Assembly (NCBI GenBank): GCA_003693705.1
Contig: RBZT01000855.1
Coordinates: forward strand, 186,001-250,000
Direction: 5' to 3'
DNA length: 64,000 bases
From: Polymyxa betae
Lineage: Eukaryota > Endomyxa > Phytomyxea > Plasmodiophorida > Plasmodiophoridae
Shown here: piece after piece, positions 10,570 to 21,974 of the stretch
Position numbering within the stretch: position 1 is the stretch's first letter
Layout of the letters: each line of letters begins with the position of its first letter
Notes under the pieces: generated by a model
What the model was told of the DNA's origin: nothing
Database searches by the model: none
The model's input: the letters and a program-made list of their open reading frames with translations, nothing else
Program-made: the position numbers and the translations under genes

Positions 10570-11829
10570 ATGTCTATTCGCCTGAATCCTCTTAGTGCTG
10601 CTCGCGGTGCCAAATTCCCATGCGAGCTTTGTGGCCAACCTTCAACCCTAGCTTGTGCTCATTGTCGAGTTACTTATTACTGTTCGAAACAACACCAATC
10701 CATTGACTGGGCTGGTATTCACGAACGAATATGTATGACTTTGGCGTCTCTGAGGAATCCGCCCGAATCATTCAATAGCGAGGAAGAACGTCAGCGCCGC
10801 CAGCTAGCGGTGACTACGAACCAACAGGCGCTAATCGAACTTTCCAAGAACGAAGCTTCGAAGTTATTGGTCCAGGGACAGTTTGAGCTCTCAATCCCAC
10901 CTGCATTGCAATGTTTGAAACTCTCCAACGCTGTCTATGGCAAGGGTCATGTTGAGCTGGTTCCTTCCTATCTGTTGCTGGCAGAAGCGAACATGGGTTT
11001 AAGACGATTTGCTCAGGCTGAGAAATTCCTTCTGCTCGCACAGTGGGGAATCTTTAAGAACCCTAACGAAGGCCAGGCTTTAAAGTCAGTCGTTACACAT
11101 AGTTCTATCTAGTAGCTTTACTCTCTTGTCTAGATCGCCACTATTTCGACTATTCGGGAAGATTTATCTCGCTCAAGGACTACTTGGGCAGGCAGCCGAG
11201 CATCTCGTCCAAGATATATACTATTCTTCTTTGCATTATGGATCAGAACATTATTGTACAGCAGCTGGATACTATCAAATGGGGGTATGACGTTGGTTTT
11301 ACTGATCGCAACTTCAATCAATTCTGATCTGGGGTTTCAGCTTATTTTCTTGAAACAAGATCAAATTGATAACTGCCTAGCTTTTTTGGATAAAGTAGTG
11401 GATATATGGTTCAAGTTTTTAACAAATTTTAAGCAACAGGTGATAAGCAATACGTACCACGTTTGAGTTTGCTAATTTTCTGTAAAGCGAGGGAATACAC
11501 CAATAAGCAGCGTTCTTAGCGATACCATTATAGGAGAGGCAGCTGATATATTACGTTCAGTTATTGAAACCCGTGTCGAATTTCTTGGAAATGGACATAT
11601 TGCAACTGCAGAGGCATCGTATGTCCTCGGAATGCTTTGCCAGCTTATGGGACATCAAGAAAAAGCTTTAGAGCTTCTATTCTCTGCTCTCAATATCTAC
11701 GAAGTTCATGTCGGTGCTGACCATGATCTGACCAAAGAGATTCGAATCGCTCTAGCTGATGTCGAAGGCAAAGAATTTATCAAGAAAGAGGGTATATCTG
11801 TTGATTCTCCTATATCTGTGCCGTCTTGA
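10570..11829 (+). CDS. ZMYND12: ZMYND12 homologue (MYND zinc finger plus TPR, axonemal)
   Basis: Four exons (10570-11084, 11134-11284, 11341-11439, 11488-11829) join in phase to 368 residues, about the length of the animal protein. An N-terminal MYND finger is complete (CELCGQPST...CAHCRVTYYCSKQHQSIDWAGIHERIC). It is followed by NSEEERQRRQ and TPR-like helices (IPPALQCLKLSNAVYGKGHVELVPSYLLLAEANMG and ALELLFSALNIYE), co-linear with human ZMYND12. The family associates with TTC29 in axonemal dynein function, so the organism probably builds motile flagella. The start ATG directly precedes the conserved N-terminus. Confidence 0.92.
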
Positions 11830-12176
11830 CTGGGCTGCTTGGAACCCTTTCAAGAAGCTATATAAACATATATTCCTGCAAATATTTATATTTTTTCTGA
11901 TTATCAAAAACACTTTGAGAAACTTTGTTATAGCTCGTTCTAGGATTTAAACATGGTGCTAACTGCTAAGCCTAAAGGTTTGAAGAAATCCAACAATTTT
12001 TTATAAGGAATCTTGGTTGAAGAATGTGAGACATATAATCGGCGGACTGCGTCTCTATCAGTATCACCGAGTATTATTACATTCTTTCACAGAGCGTCTC
12101 TCTCTTGAATCTGGCAGCGTATTCGAGGCAGCCTTACTGTTGTCGAGCTAGAAGTACACTCCAAGCCTAACTTATC
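11830..12176. other. Intergenic, nothing recognised
   Basis: Short spacer between two plus-strand genes, holding the ZMYND12 3' end and UPF2 promoter. AT-rich at 11870-11950, without a coding frame or defined motif. Confidence 0.5.
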
Positions 12177-15100
12177 ATGGTAACCGATCCTGACCGAGGG
12201 CGACATAAACAGCCAAGTCGTGGGTCCCGGGTTACCTGGCAGAAGAAGGCAAACATTGCTGAACAACAGTCAAAACAATCGAATGGGAGTATGGAGAAAT
12301 TAGACTTTAAACTTTCCTGTGGATTGGTCGAGGCTTTTTCTGCTAGCACTGAAAACGCAGAGAGCCTAAATGAATGCGAGCCGAATATAACAAAACAAGT
12401 GAAATCAGAAGATGAACAGGCTGAAGCCAGAGCTCGTGTTGACGAATGGATCCGTCACCGGCAAGATTTGCTCCAATGCCGCCAGCAGAACCTTGGCGCC
12501 TGGGTTATCCGCTCTGCCCCTGTTATGAAGAACCTCGATTCCAGCATCAAGAAAACATCAGCCTTTTTAAGAAAGCTGCGCTCGTTCAGTTTAGGCGGAG
12601 AAGCTCATGTCAGAAGCCTCCTTGCTGAACTCGAAAAATTAAACATGAGCCGATATGGGACTGAGATGGTCAGCGCTATCGTTGAGACTCGACTAGCGAG
12701 AAGTGTCGATGTTGGATATGCTGTTCAAATCTCTGGTGCTATCCATAGAATCTATCCGCAGTTCGCCTCTGATCTGGAAGCTGCCCTGTTGCATGTTTTC
12801 GACGGAATTGTCCAGATCTCCAAGAAGAGTGAAATTGATAAAGATCAAGCTGCCCGTTGGAGAAGCACTTTAAAGCTGGTGACAGATTTGGTACTATTCT
12901 TCGCTTATACAATGAACTTCATTAAGCCTTTGTTTTTAAGTTTAGGCATGGTGTGTTCAAGACCCCGAAACTAGCAGCAACTGCAATTAAACAGTTGATT
13001 GAATGTGACCAGGGTTATGATCCTCATTGTACAATTTTATCGATTTTGGTCGGGTTCTGCCGGTATGCCGGCTATGATTTTCTAGGCGTGCTTCCTGTCA
13101 AAGTTGAAGCTGATTTTCAACTTTTTGGTGAATCATCTCGTGACATTTTCAACAAGCCTGAAGATGAGCCGATCGATCAGGAAACGCGAGACAAATGCCA
13201 AATTCTTTTCCATCGTTATTTCGACGCTCTTTCGGGTCGTTTCGCTACGCTGGTTCGCGAGGTGAGCCACCAAAGGAAGGAGAACAAGAGACAAGCCTTC
13301 TACAAAGGGACTGTTGACGAGAAACACATTGCAACTCTCAATGCTCTTACCGAGAAACTGGAATCGTTGAAACTTCATTTGAGCCAATTTGCCGAATTAA
13401 TTCACCGGGACTTGCCCGAGGTGCAAATCGAGGTGGAGGATGAATCTGGAAAGGTTGTTCTAGACAATGAATCTTCAACCGCGCCCAATACGCTTCAGCT
13501 TTTTGACGATGAGGAGACTTTTGCTTTCTATTCTTCGTTGCCGGATTTAAGTGCTATTGTTCCTGGCGTTTTATTGGGTGATATGAAATCAGATTCTGCG
13601 CAAACCGAGGCCATTCTAATCGATGAGAAATCACTTCAAGAAGAGCCGTCATCGTCTGCTGAATCTGGGAACTCTCAGCCCAAGCAGCTTTCTCCCTTTG
13701 ATCTTTTCTTACAAACTTTACCGGACGCGATGAACCGTTCGCAAATTGATGAGATGGCTGAACGTTTTTGCCATCTCAACAACCGTGGAACGCGGAAGCG
13801 CCTGATCGAGACGTTATATCTTGTGAGTCGCGATCGCCTCGATCTCCTTCCATATTACTCCCGTCTAGCTGCCATACTGACTCCGTGTTTCCCAGATATT
13901 GGCTCTGAGGTAATTTTTTTTTACATATGATTGATTTGGCTAAAGTCCATATAGTTGGTCCGGCTTTTGAAAAACCAGTTTTACGGTCTCATGCGGAATA
14001 AATCCCAGCATAATATCGAATCGAAAATCAAAAATGTTCGATTCATTGGGGAATTGGTGAAAGTGGGTTACCAATTGTTTGCTCAACGATCTGTATTTAC
14101 CAGTGTTCTTGCAGTTTGGCATCGCACACCACTCGGTGGCATTTAACGCATGGAATTTTTGCTTGAACGAATTTACCGGACAGCGTATCAATGTCTGCTG
14201 TGCCCTTCTAGAGTCGTGTGGTCGATGGCTGTTTAAAAACCCTGAGACTAACGAGCGTTGCTCCCAGTTTCTTGATCGCATGATGAAGCTGAAGGCTGCC
14301 AAATATATGGAAGAGCACATGAACAATATGGTCGAGAACGCTTATTATCAATGCAATCCCCCAGCTATTCGTGTTCGACGTCGGAAGGTCTATCCGCCGA
14401 TGCGATTATACCTTCATCACTTGATCTATTCTGAGCTCAACGATTCCACTATTGATGACATTTTGATTCTACTTCGGAAACTTGATTGGGATGATGCCAA
14501 TGTTGTGCGTTGGGTAAAAAAGGCGTTAATCAGGGCGGATCGTGTTCAGGTCCAAAACATCAAATGTTTGGCGAGCATCGTCGCCGGTCTTGACAAGTTC
14601 CATCCTGTCGCTGTCGAGATCGGCGATGTCGTTCTTGAGGAGATCCGTCAAGGTCTTGAAAGAAACGATTTCGCAGAATCACAACGCCGTTTAGCATTCG
14701 CCCGATACCTCGGCGAGCTGTATAACTATATGGTTGTCAATGCTCAAACGATTTTCGACACGCTTTATATGATCATCACGCTGGGGCATGAAATCGATCG
14801 AAAAGGGCAACTCGTCAGCCAGATTGACCTCCCAACCGACACATTTCGTGTTCGAATCATATGTGTTATTCTCGATAGCTGTGGTTCATATTTCTCTGGT
14901 GGATCAAAGAAGAAACGTCTCGATCGGTTCTTCTTATTTTTGCAAAGATATCTCATATTGAAAACAGGCAGGTGCCGTTGTATTGTTTTTGTTTATGAAT
15001 GACAATTTCTGCATAGTCGTTCCTGCCGACATCGATTTCTTGGTTGCTGATATTTTTGATATTCTATCCCCTCAGTTACCTAGATATCGTACACTCCCTG

Positions 15101-16045
15101 AGGTGAACGATGCCATTGCGAAGATGGATAAAGGACAAAACGTTGACCGTCTGGTTCCTCTAAGCGGTTTCGAACAATCTAATCAGCAGGCTTTGGAAAC
15201 TACTACTGACGTTGATGCCGAAAGAGTTAGCGATGAGGAAAAGGATCAGAGCAAACCGAACATCGTTGATTCAGAAGATGGTCTCGATGCCGACGATTCT
15301 GAGATCGGTTTGGATGATGAACTCGATGATTTTAATCGCTGGAATCAAAAACGAGATAATCCTTCTCGTTCCACCGATGATAACAAGTTCGGATCTTTCA
15401 GCCTGGATTTTTCTCTTCCTTAATTGATCGCTTTTTAGGGCTTTTGAATTGGAGTTCGAGCGTTTGGTTTTGGAATCTGTGGAACAGAGGAAATTCGAGA
15501 AAAGAACTATTCAAAACTTAACCGATGTCTCGTCTTTCGCTGGTGGCATTAAGCCTGCTTCAAAGATTGATGACGGCAAAGTTCTGTTTCAGCTGTTGAC
15601 GAGAAAATCCAATAAGCCTCAAACTAAATCGTTAGCGATTCCTACTGAAGTATATCAAAGTATTCTATCATCTGCTAATTTTAGCATTGACCGTCATATA
15701 GGTAAGGTTGGCAGCCAAAAGTTTACAAGACAAGAAGAATGCTGCCGAAGAACAAAATGCTTTAAAAAGACTGGTTTTGGCAGGAATGCAGCGAGAAGCG
15801 GAGGTGTGTCTGGACGACATTGCTGATCCGCACATATATGTTGATTTGCTGTGTGTTAGGAGCAACGTGATGGTCATGGAACGGCCTCTGATCTTGACCG
15901 GCACATAACCGTCGATCTCAGCTATCGAAATTTCGATCCGAAATCGACGTCCAGTACGCAGCCTAATTCCAGTCGCCAAAAGTCTGCTCGCGGATTCTCT
16001 AGCGGGCGCAGGTTGCTTGGACGAAGCGGTTCGAATTTGGGTTAG
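12177..16045 (+). CDS. UPF2: UPF2, nonsense-mediated decay factor
   Basis: Eight exons (12177-12890, 12941-13909, 13955-14062, 14115-14967, 15017-15386, 15439-15649, 15702-15803, 15860-16045) total 3513 nt, 1170 residues. Three MIF4G domains are visible: the first starts LDSSIKKTSAFLRKLR, the second spans RFIGELVKFGIAHHSV, and the third has MVENAYYQCNPPA and RYLGELYNYMVVNAQ. An acidic linker follows (DADDSEIGLDDELDDF). The UPF1-binding C-terminus is present (LLTRKSNKPQTKSLAIP and EEQNALKRLVLAGMQREAE), with a basic tail ending RSGSNLG. UPF2 bridges UPF1 and exon-junction UPF3 in mRNA surveillance. One intron (14968-15016) needs a GC donor to keep frame. Recognition is strong. Confidence 0.93.
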
Positions 16046-16284
16046 TACGGTATCGAGCATTGCCATAGAGCAGTGTACAGCCAACGCCCTCGAGCGCGTT
16101 AGCTGTCACGATGGTGTCATTCACAGCACATTGGCATGGAAGACGTGGAAGGCATGACGCTTCTGTGTTGTGCGATTGCGAAGCTTCGGATTGACGAGAG
16201 TCGATTGTTGTGTGCTTTATAAATCCGGTCCTGCCTTTTAATCAGTTTATTTAGCATTCCAGTTAATCATCACGCATCAGATAT

Positions 16285-17351
16285 TCAATCTGAATCGACG
16301 TCCTCTAAGTGGCCAGCCAAGCGCATGGCGGCTTGCATCTCTTGCGAGGTTTTCTTGTAGACTTCTTTAATGTCTTGGCCTAGATGGCAAATGCAGTGAA
16401 ATGGCTCCCAGGTGTCTGTACATAATCAGTCCAACGCTGCGATTTAGTGAAAATAATCCAACCGTCCCAATTTCCCTCCCATTCAACCAAATAGACCAAC
16501 TCTCCACTTTCATTCTCTTTGACGTCTTTCAGCCGATTCACAACATACTCTTTGTCAGCTTTAGAGCTTGAGCTGCGCCTCTTCTTGGCCTTTCGCTTCT
16601 TTTCAGCCACGCCTGGTTTACCCGTCCTGACGGGTGACTTTATTGGCTTTTTCTCATCATCCCGTGCATCTTCTCTGGATTTTCGCTCGTCGACAAGACG
16701 AGTTTTTTTTTCAGGACTCTTGGGTTTTAAGGATGTCATTTCGGTTAGACCTGGTTTCAACGTTGTTTTCGGCAAAGTTGATTTTGATTTCTGCTGTGAC
16801 AAATTCGAAGTCACCTTCTGATATGGCAGTCGCAGTGCCTCTTTTTGAGCAGGTTTTAGTTGTAGTTTCTCCGATAATTGAACAGGAGATCGAGACAAGT
16901 TTGGAGTGAGACTACGTTGTTCATCCAGATCAACAGGCGTATTTCTTAAAATGGACATCGGCGACAGTGATCGTGGACGGATTGTCTCTAATGTTGGCTC
17001 ATGGTGTTTCGAGCGTTTCACAAGTACCGATTCTGGATGACCTTCCTTTCCGTGACCGTTATCATCCAGTAGCCCATTAAAACTTGAAATCCTGCGAATA
17101 GGATCCCTACCGCGTTTGCGATGGTTTCTCCAATCATTGCCGAGCAGTGTCGACATTGCGGTTTGTGACGACATCTTCTGATGGGAAGCGTTATGTTGGG
17201 ATAGCTCATCGATATATTCGAAAAAATCGTGAGCTTGTCCACAGTCCAAAGCCATCTAAATAGGAAATTTAACATAATTTAGATCCAGCAAAACAAGCAG
17301 ATTCGAGAAACCGACTTTATAGGCGAGCTCAGCAACGTGCTCCCACCACAT
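16285..17351 (-). CDS. Chromodomain-like protein with long basic disordered region
   Basis: A short first exon (MWWEHVAELAYK) joins across a 60-nt intron to a 291-codon frame beginning MALDCGQAHDFFEYIDELSQ. Residues about 30-240 are disordered and Lys/Arg/Ser/Pro-rich, with strongly basic patches (AEKKRKAKKRRSSSSK). A C-terminal module reads YVVNRLKDVKENESGELVYLVEWEGNWDGWIIF. The YLVEWEGNWDGW core resembles a chromo or chromo-barrel fold that reads methylated histone tails. A last exon (ending about 16285, AAMRLAGHLEDVDSD) is inferred from an acceptor and conserved phase. The protein is probably nuclear; no specific orthologue recognised. Its ATG lies 28 bp from that of a possible divergent plus-strand gene. 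Confidence 0.6.
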
Positions 17352-17379
17352 GGTATTTTAAGCAGTCAATTCTAATTAA

Positions 17380-17798
17380 ATGCTCAGTACTCGAAGTGCA
17401 GCTGACAGAGCAATCCCGTCAGCTTGTAGAAAATTAGGCGGCTAAAATGATCTGAACTGGCCGAGAATGTGAAAGATAAACGACCAAGAGCAATGATATC
17501 AAAAGTCCGCCCGCTTGCTGACTGCTCGTCACACAAACGAGCGCCATTAATCATTAATGTATTCTCAGCGGACGACAATTTCGTTGTCAATCATGTCTGT
17601 CGAAATATAATCCAACTAAATGTGAAGGTCCAAGGACAGTGGGGATCCAAAGTCAGGCATCCTGAACGTTCTCGTTGGTGTGCTTTCTTTAGAATCAAGA
17701 CGATGGTGGGATGTAAACTGCTGTGGGTCTGGAAATCTGTTCTGAGCAGTGAGCAAACCTCGATTGAGGTTAAACTGATTCACCGCAAATTACGGTAG
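17380..17798 (+). CDS. Possible small gene, divergent from the chromo-like gene
   Basis: ATG at 17380, then two short introns (one starting GTAGAA at about 17426; one GTGGGG...TTTAG at about 17640) keep phase and give about 104 residues: RAPLIINVFSADDNFVVNHV, NIIQLNVKVQGQ, KTMVGCKLLWVWKSVL and IEVKLIHRKLR. The alternating pattern suggests a compact beta-rich protein. The unspliced frame is also open for 110 codons, so the second intron is optional. Unrecognised, and the opposite strand has competing open stretches, so confidence is low. Confidence 0.35.
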
Positions 17799-18255
17799 CA
17801 AGAGCACTCTTATACGCATCCACAACAATGATAAGAAAATACAGTACAACAGGATTTGCTTTGGACAAAACTTTCCATAATAATTGAATCCTGGATATTT
17901 GGAATAAGAATCTGGATGCTAAATCCAGTACCACATACAAGACGGAGGCCTTATATGCCGATTTTCTATAAAACCTGAACATCACAATTTCTCGACGCCT
18001 ACAGCCCTGGTAACTGCCTACTAAATACTGATCGCCATGTTCTGTATTGAGGAAAATCGATTGGTTTGCCTGTGATTGATAACAGCAATAGTGAAAATGC
18101 TGCGGTCAGAAATCATTCGCATTGTTGAACGAACTCCACTGGTGCACGCTTATTAGCACGAACGGCGCCAACAACCTTGGTTCAGATGTTCGCGGTTGTG
18201 CACAGCGAGATCGCTGGCAAGTCGTTGTGGGCATTGACTCAAACGTCCCATTGCG
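17799..18255. other. Spacer upstream of the EF-hand/PH kinase
   Basis: The minus strand carries a short hydrophobic open stretch near 17770-17985 (SKANPVVLYFLIIVVDAYKS), which may be a small membrane protein or chance. Otherwise nothing recognised; promoter of the kinase gene expected here. Confidence 0.4.
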
Positions 18256-21200
18256 ATGGGTAGCGGAATCAGCAAGAGTTCGCAATTGAAAGCGCTCGAA
18301 AAACGATGTAGGTCTTAGTCGATATCATTGCTGCTTATATCATTTCTGGCTATTGAATCTCGGTTCTGCATAAACCGAGGTTTGGGTGAGGGCCTCGTCT
18401 CTCTGTTTCATTTCAAATCTCTCTGTGCTCCGTTCTGATCTTCGTCAAGTCGATGCCGAGGAGTTGTTCACGCTGCGTCAGACGTTTACCGAATTGGCGG
18501 CCCGGAACCGAGGCAAGTTCATCGATCGGGAGATGTTCAAACTCGTGTTCCGGATGCCCGGCATCCTATCAGATCGACTTTTCAACGCGTTCGACCTGAA
18601 TCAGAGCGGCATGATCGACTATGAATCATTTATCACTGGCTTAGCGTTGTTTGTGAGAGGATCTTTTGACGAAAGGGTCAGACTGGGTTCTAAATTCGTT
18701 TTTTTTTTACTTGCTCATTTACTTTTTTTTTCCTACGGTTTGCTTGCAGCCTCTGTTTTCTGTTTGATAATGCTCGGTGTATTCTTATCAGGAGCGATTC
18801 TTTTCTCGTTAAACCGACAGTTCCGTTGTTAGTATTTCTCGCTTACATTTTCGTATTAGATTTCTATTGGTTAATCGACTTCAGAGTGCTAATCTCGCTT
18901 CTATCATAGATCAATTTCCTTTTCCGAATATACGATATTGACCAGAACGGTCGGATAACGAGGGAGGGCCTGACCACTGTTTTGAACTCGGTTCTATTTG
19001 CTGGCTATTTGATTATCTCGTCGCAGAGCGACCCTGAGCGTATATCTGATAGCATCTCAGACGTTATTAGCAAAAGGGTAATCACTCATATCAATCACTG
19101 TCGTTCATCGTTTTTCTCATTTTTGTGTCTCGACAGACCAAAAAACTGGTGGACGACGCTTTCCGCTTTCAGGAGCAAGATGCTTTGACAAAGGATCAGT
19201 TCCGTCGATGGGTATGTCACATTTTGGCAACGTTTAAACAAGCTCATCTGTTGAGAGTCGATTTTGTGCTCGAATAATTTACAATCTCATCTTTCAGGCT
19301 CATGACAATAGCGTCGAAGTCGAATACGCCCTTGATGTTCTCATCCGAGATCGTAACACTTTGCGACGAAAGGGTAACTGTAAGCCAGGCTCTTCGTCTG
19401 ATCTTGGCGGTCGTCTCACATTTGACGGTGTAAGGCTTTCATCGTTTGAGGCGTTATGATTCAAACTCACATTGCCGTAAATGCAGATTTTGAGGTCGCC
19501 TTCTCGGTCATCTTCGTCGCATAGTCCGAATCGTGAACTTTCAACTTCACAGCCGTCATTTCAGCTGTCGCAAGGAGGTTCCTTCCAAGAGATAATAGAT
19601 ACTGGATGCGTTCAGATCCGTCGTCCTGATATGACTGATTATAAAGACAAGTATGTTTCTTGCCCGGATTTCCGTTTGAACGTTTTCTCGGTTGTCCCAT
19701 GATTCTCATTGATCTCCAGACCGGGCGTTCAGATCACTTGCAAGTCCTGCGATTATGACATTTCCGCCTGTTATTGTGCCTACTGTGGATCACCTCTAAA
19801 GTCGCGTGATCGCTTTCTGAGCTGCCCCTACTGTGTTTCCGAAAATCGGCTCGTTCAATGCGATTTTTGTATGAATTGTGGATCTGACCTGCACCTTTTC
19901 AAAACGGATTCTGACGAAGCCGAACCAATTTATGGCGAGATGTAAGTTTGATCAAGTTTCAGGATCTTTCCCTACTTTTGCTGTTGTCCGTATTGCAATT
20001 TTATCCATTTTTCCTGTCACATCTGCACCGGTTTTCACACTATTCTTCTGTTTCAGATCGATAGAAGATGCTTACGGCGGAACCGAAGGCTATTTATGGA
20101 AACTCGGCCAGCATCTGAAGATTTCGGTAGCGTTCATTCTTGATCCGAACTGAAGCCCTTCTGATCCTGCTGACAGACTTGGAGGCAACGCTGGTGCAAA
20201 CTTACTGGGAATTTTCTGTATACGTATCGTTCCGAGGCGGCGTGCAAGCCGGCCGGCATGATCTGCCTTGAAGACGCCCATATCGAGCGTGTTGATCATA
20301 GCAAAGTGCACACGCGCATGAAGAACGGCGTGCAGATCTATTCGCCGATCAACCAACTCAGACGCTGCTTCTATGCTGCAACCGAGTCAGATCGCGAAAG
20401 ATGGTTCAAGGCTTTGCGGAAGGCGGCCCATCAGTTTTGTTTCGAAGTATGCCTTTTGCTACCAATGTTGATATGATGCATCTTACGATTGAGTTGTAGG
20501 ATTTCTACACGATCATTGGAAAGATCGGCGAGGGCAAATTCGCCAATGTTTACTCGTGCACACGAAAGCGAAACAACCAGAAATGTGCTGTCAAAGTCAT
20601 CAACAAATACGGTGAGATTGTTGATTTTTATCTGTCTCGAATTGCTTTATGAACGTTATTATTTTGTCATTGTGCGGACTCTGTCACGCTCAGTGAATGC
20701 TAATTTCTCTGTGGTTTGTTTTTCGGTTTGATTTCTAATTGATAAATCCCTAATCATCAATATCTTCCTCATGAATTGTCTAGATGTCAGACAAAGCGAT
20801 CGCGATAGTTTGCGTACCGAGATCGCTGTCCTGCAGTTTGTCCATCATCCGAATGTTGTTCACCTGAAGAATGTTTTTGAGACACGGTCTCGGATCTATA
20901 TCGTCATGTCGCTTGTTGAAGGTCAGATATTATGATATGTGGTTTTCATTTTGTCGTCAATTATTACAATTCTGGTGATTCTGAGCAATTTTGCATTTGA
21001 CAAACTGCTTAGGTGGTGATCTGTTCCAGCGCCTAAAAGAGCATGGTCGCTACAGTGAAAACGAAGCCCGGAAAGTTATGGATCAGCTTCTGCGTGCCCT
21101 TCTCTATCTGCACGAACGTGGCATCGTTCATCGAGACTTAAAACCCGAAAATATCATGTTAGCTAACAAAAATTCGTTAACTGATATCCAGGTAAATGGC

Positions 21201-21857
21201 TTTCACTCGTTGGTGTCACTTTTTTCTAATGTCTACTGGGAACAGTTGGTGGATTTCGGTCTGAGCAAATTCATTGCCCCAGAAGAAAAAATGAACCAGG
21301 CATGCGGCACTCTATCGTATTTAGCTCCAGAAGTCCTTTTGCGTCAAGGATATGGTCGGGAGGTTGACATCTGGAGCGCTGGTGTCATCCTGTACGTCAT
21401 GCTGTCCTGTCATTTTCCGTTTCCAGATAAAGACATGAAGGCGTACCTAGACAAGGTATATTTTGTTAACTGATTCGAGAGTTTCTTCATTATCTACTGA
21501 CTTATGAAAATTAACCTACGATGATAGGCTATCAATGCAGATTTCTCATTCAGCCATCAAGAATGGGAGACTTCATCCGATGAAGCGAAATCGCTGATTC
21601 GAAAAATGCTAAACCCCAACCCGAGAGCCCGAATCACCGTCAAACAATCGCTCGAACACCCATGGATGCAATATGGAATGGCAGCAAATGGTTCTTTAAC
21701 AGTTAAAACCGAGCCTTCTGATTTGGATCGGTGTAAAGATATACGCTCTCTTTCAAACTCTCAAAACAGTGGATCTTCCTCTAGTAGATCAATTGTAAAA
21801 GGTCCAATACTTCAACAGCTACGTGTAGCTTCAGCAATCGTGGATGCGGATCGCTGA
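18256..21857 (+). CDS. Myristoylatable EF-hand / zinc-ribbon / PH / CAMK-type protein kinase
   Basis: A 52-nt first exon encodes MGSGISKSSQLKALEKR, an N-myristoylation consensus; a 142-nt intron joins it to FDAEELFTLRQTF. Calcineurin-B-like EF-hands follow (FDLNQSGMIDYESF; IYDQNGRITREGL). A Ser-rich linker leads to a cysteine-rich double zinc ribbon (CKSCDYDISACYCAYCG...CPYC...CDFCMNCG), a PH domain (GYLWKLGQHLK...TWRQRWCKL...ERWFKALRKA) and a complete kinase domain: GEGKFANVYS, AVKVIN, HRDLKPEN, DFGLSK, GTLSYLAPE, DIWSAGVIL. The tail is short. It most resembles CAMK/CDPK kinases, but the EF-hands precede the kinase, opposite to CDPKs. Predicted role: Ca2+- and phosphoinositide-responsive kinase at a membrane. 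About a dozen introns, one of 233 nt. Domain calls are strong; regulation is inferred. Confidence 0.87.
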
Positions 21858-21974
21858 AATAAATTTATTACCTATTGATGTAATACCTAAGTATTTATCA
21901 AATAAAGAAAATTTTCGGTGAAAGCAGCGAAAAAGATCGAGGCATAACATCATATGAAAGAGAATTTATTCCAC

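Noticed and set aside
17770-17985. Hydrophobic minus frame resembling the N-terminus of BAP31-type ER proteins (SKANPVVLYFLIIVVDAYKS)
   Set aside because: No downstream exons could be joined into a BAP31-like protein, and the resemblance is only general hydrophobicity.
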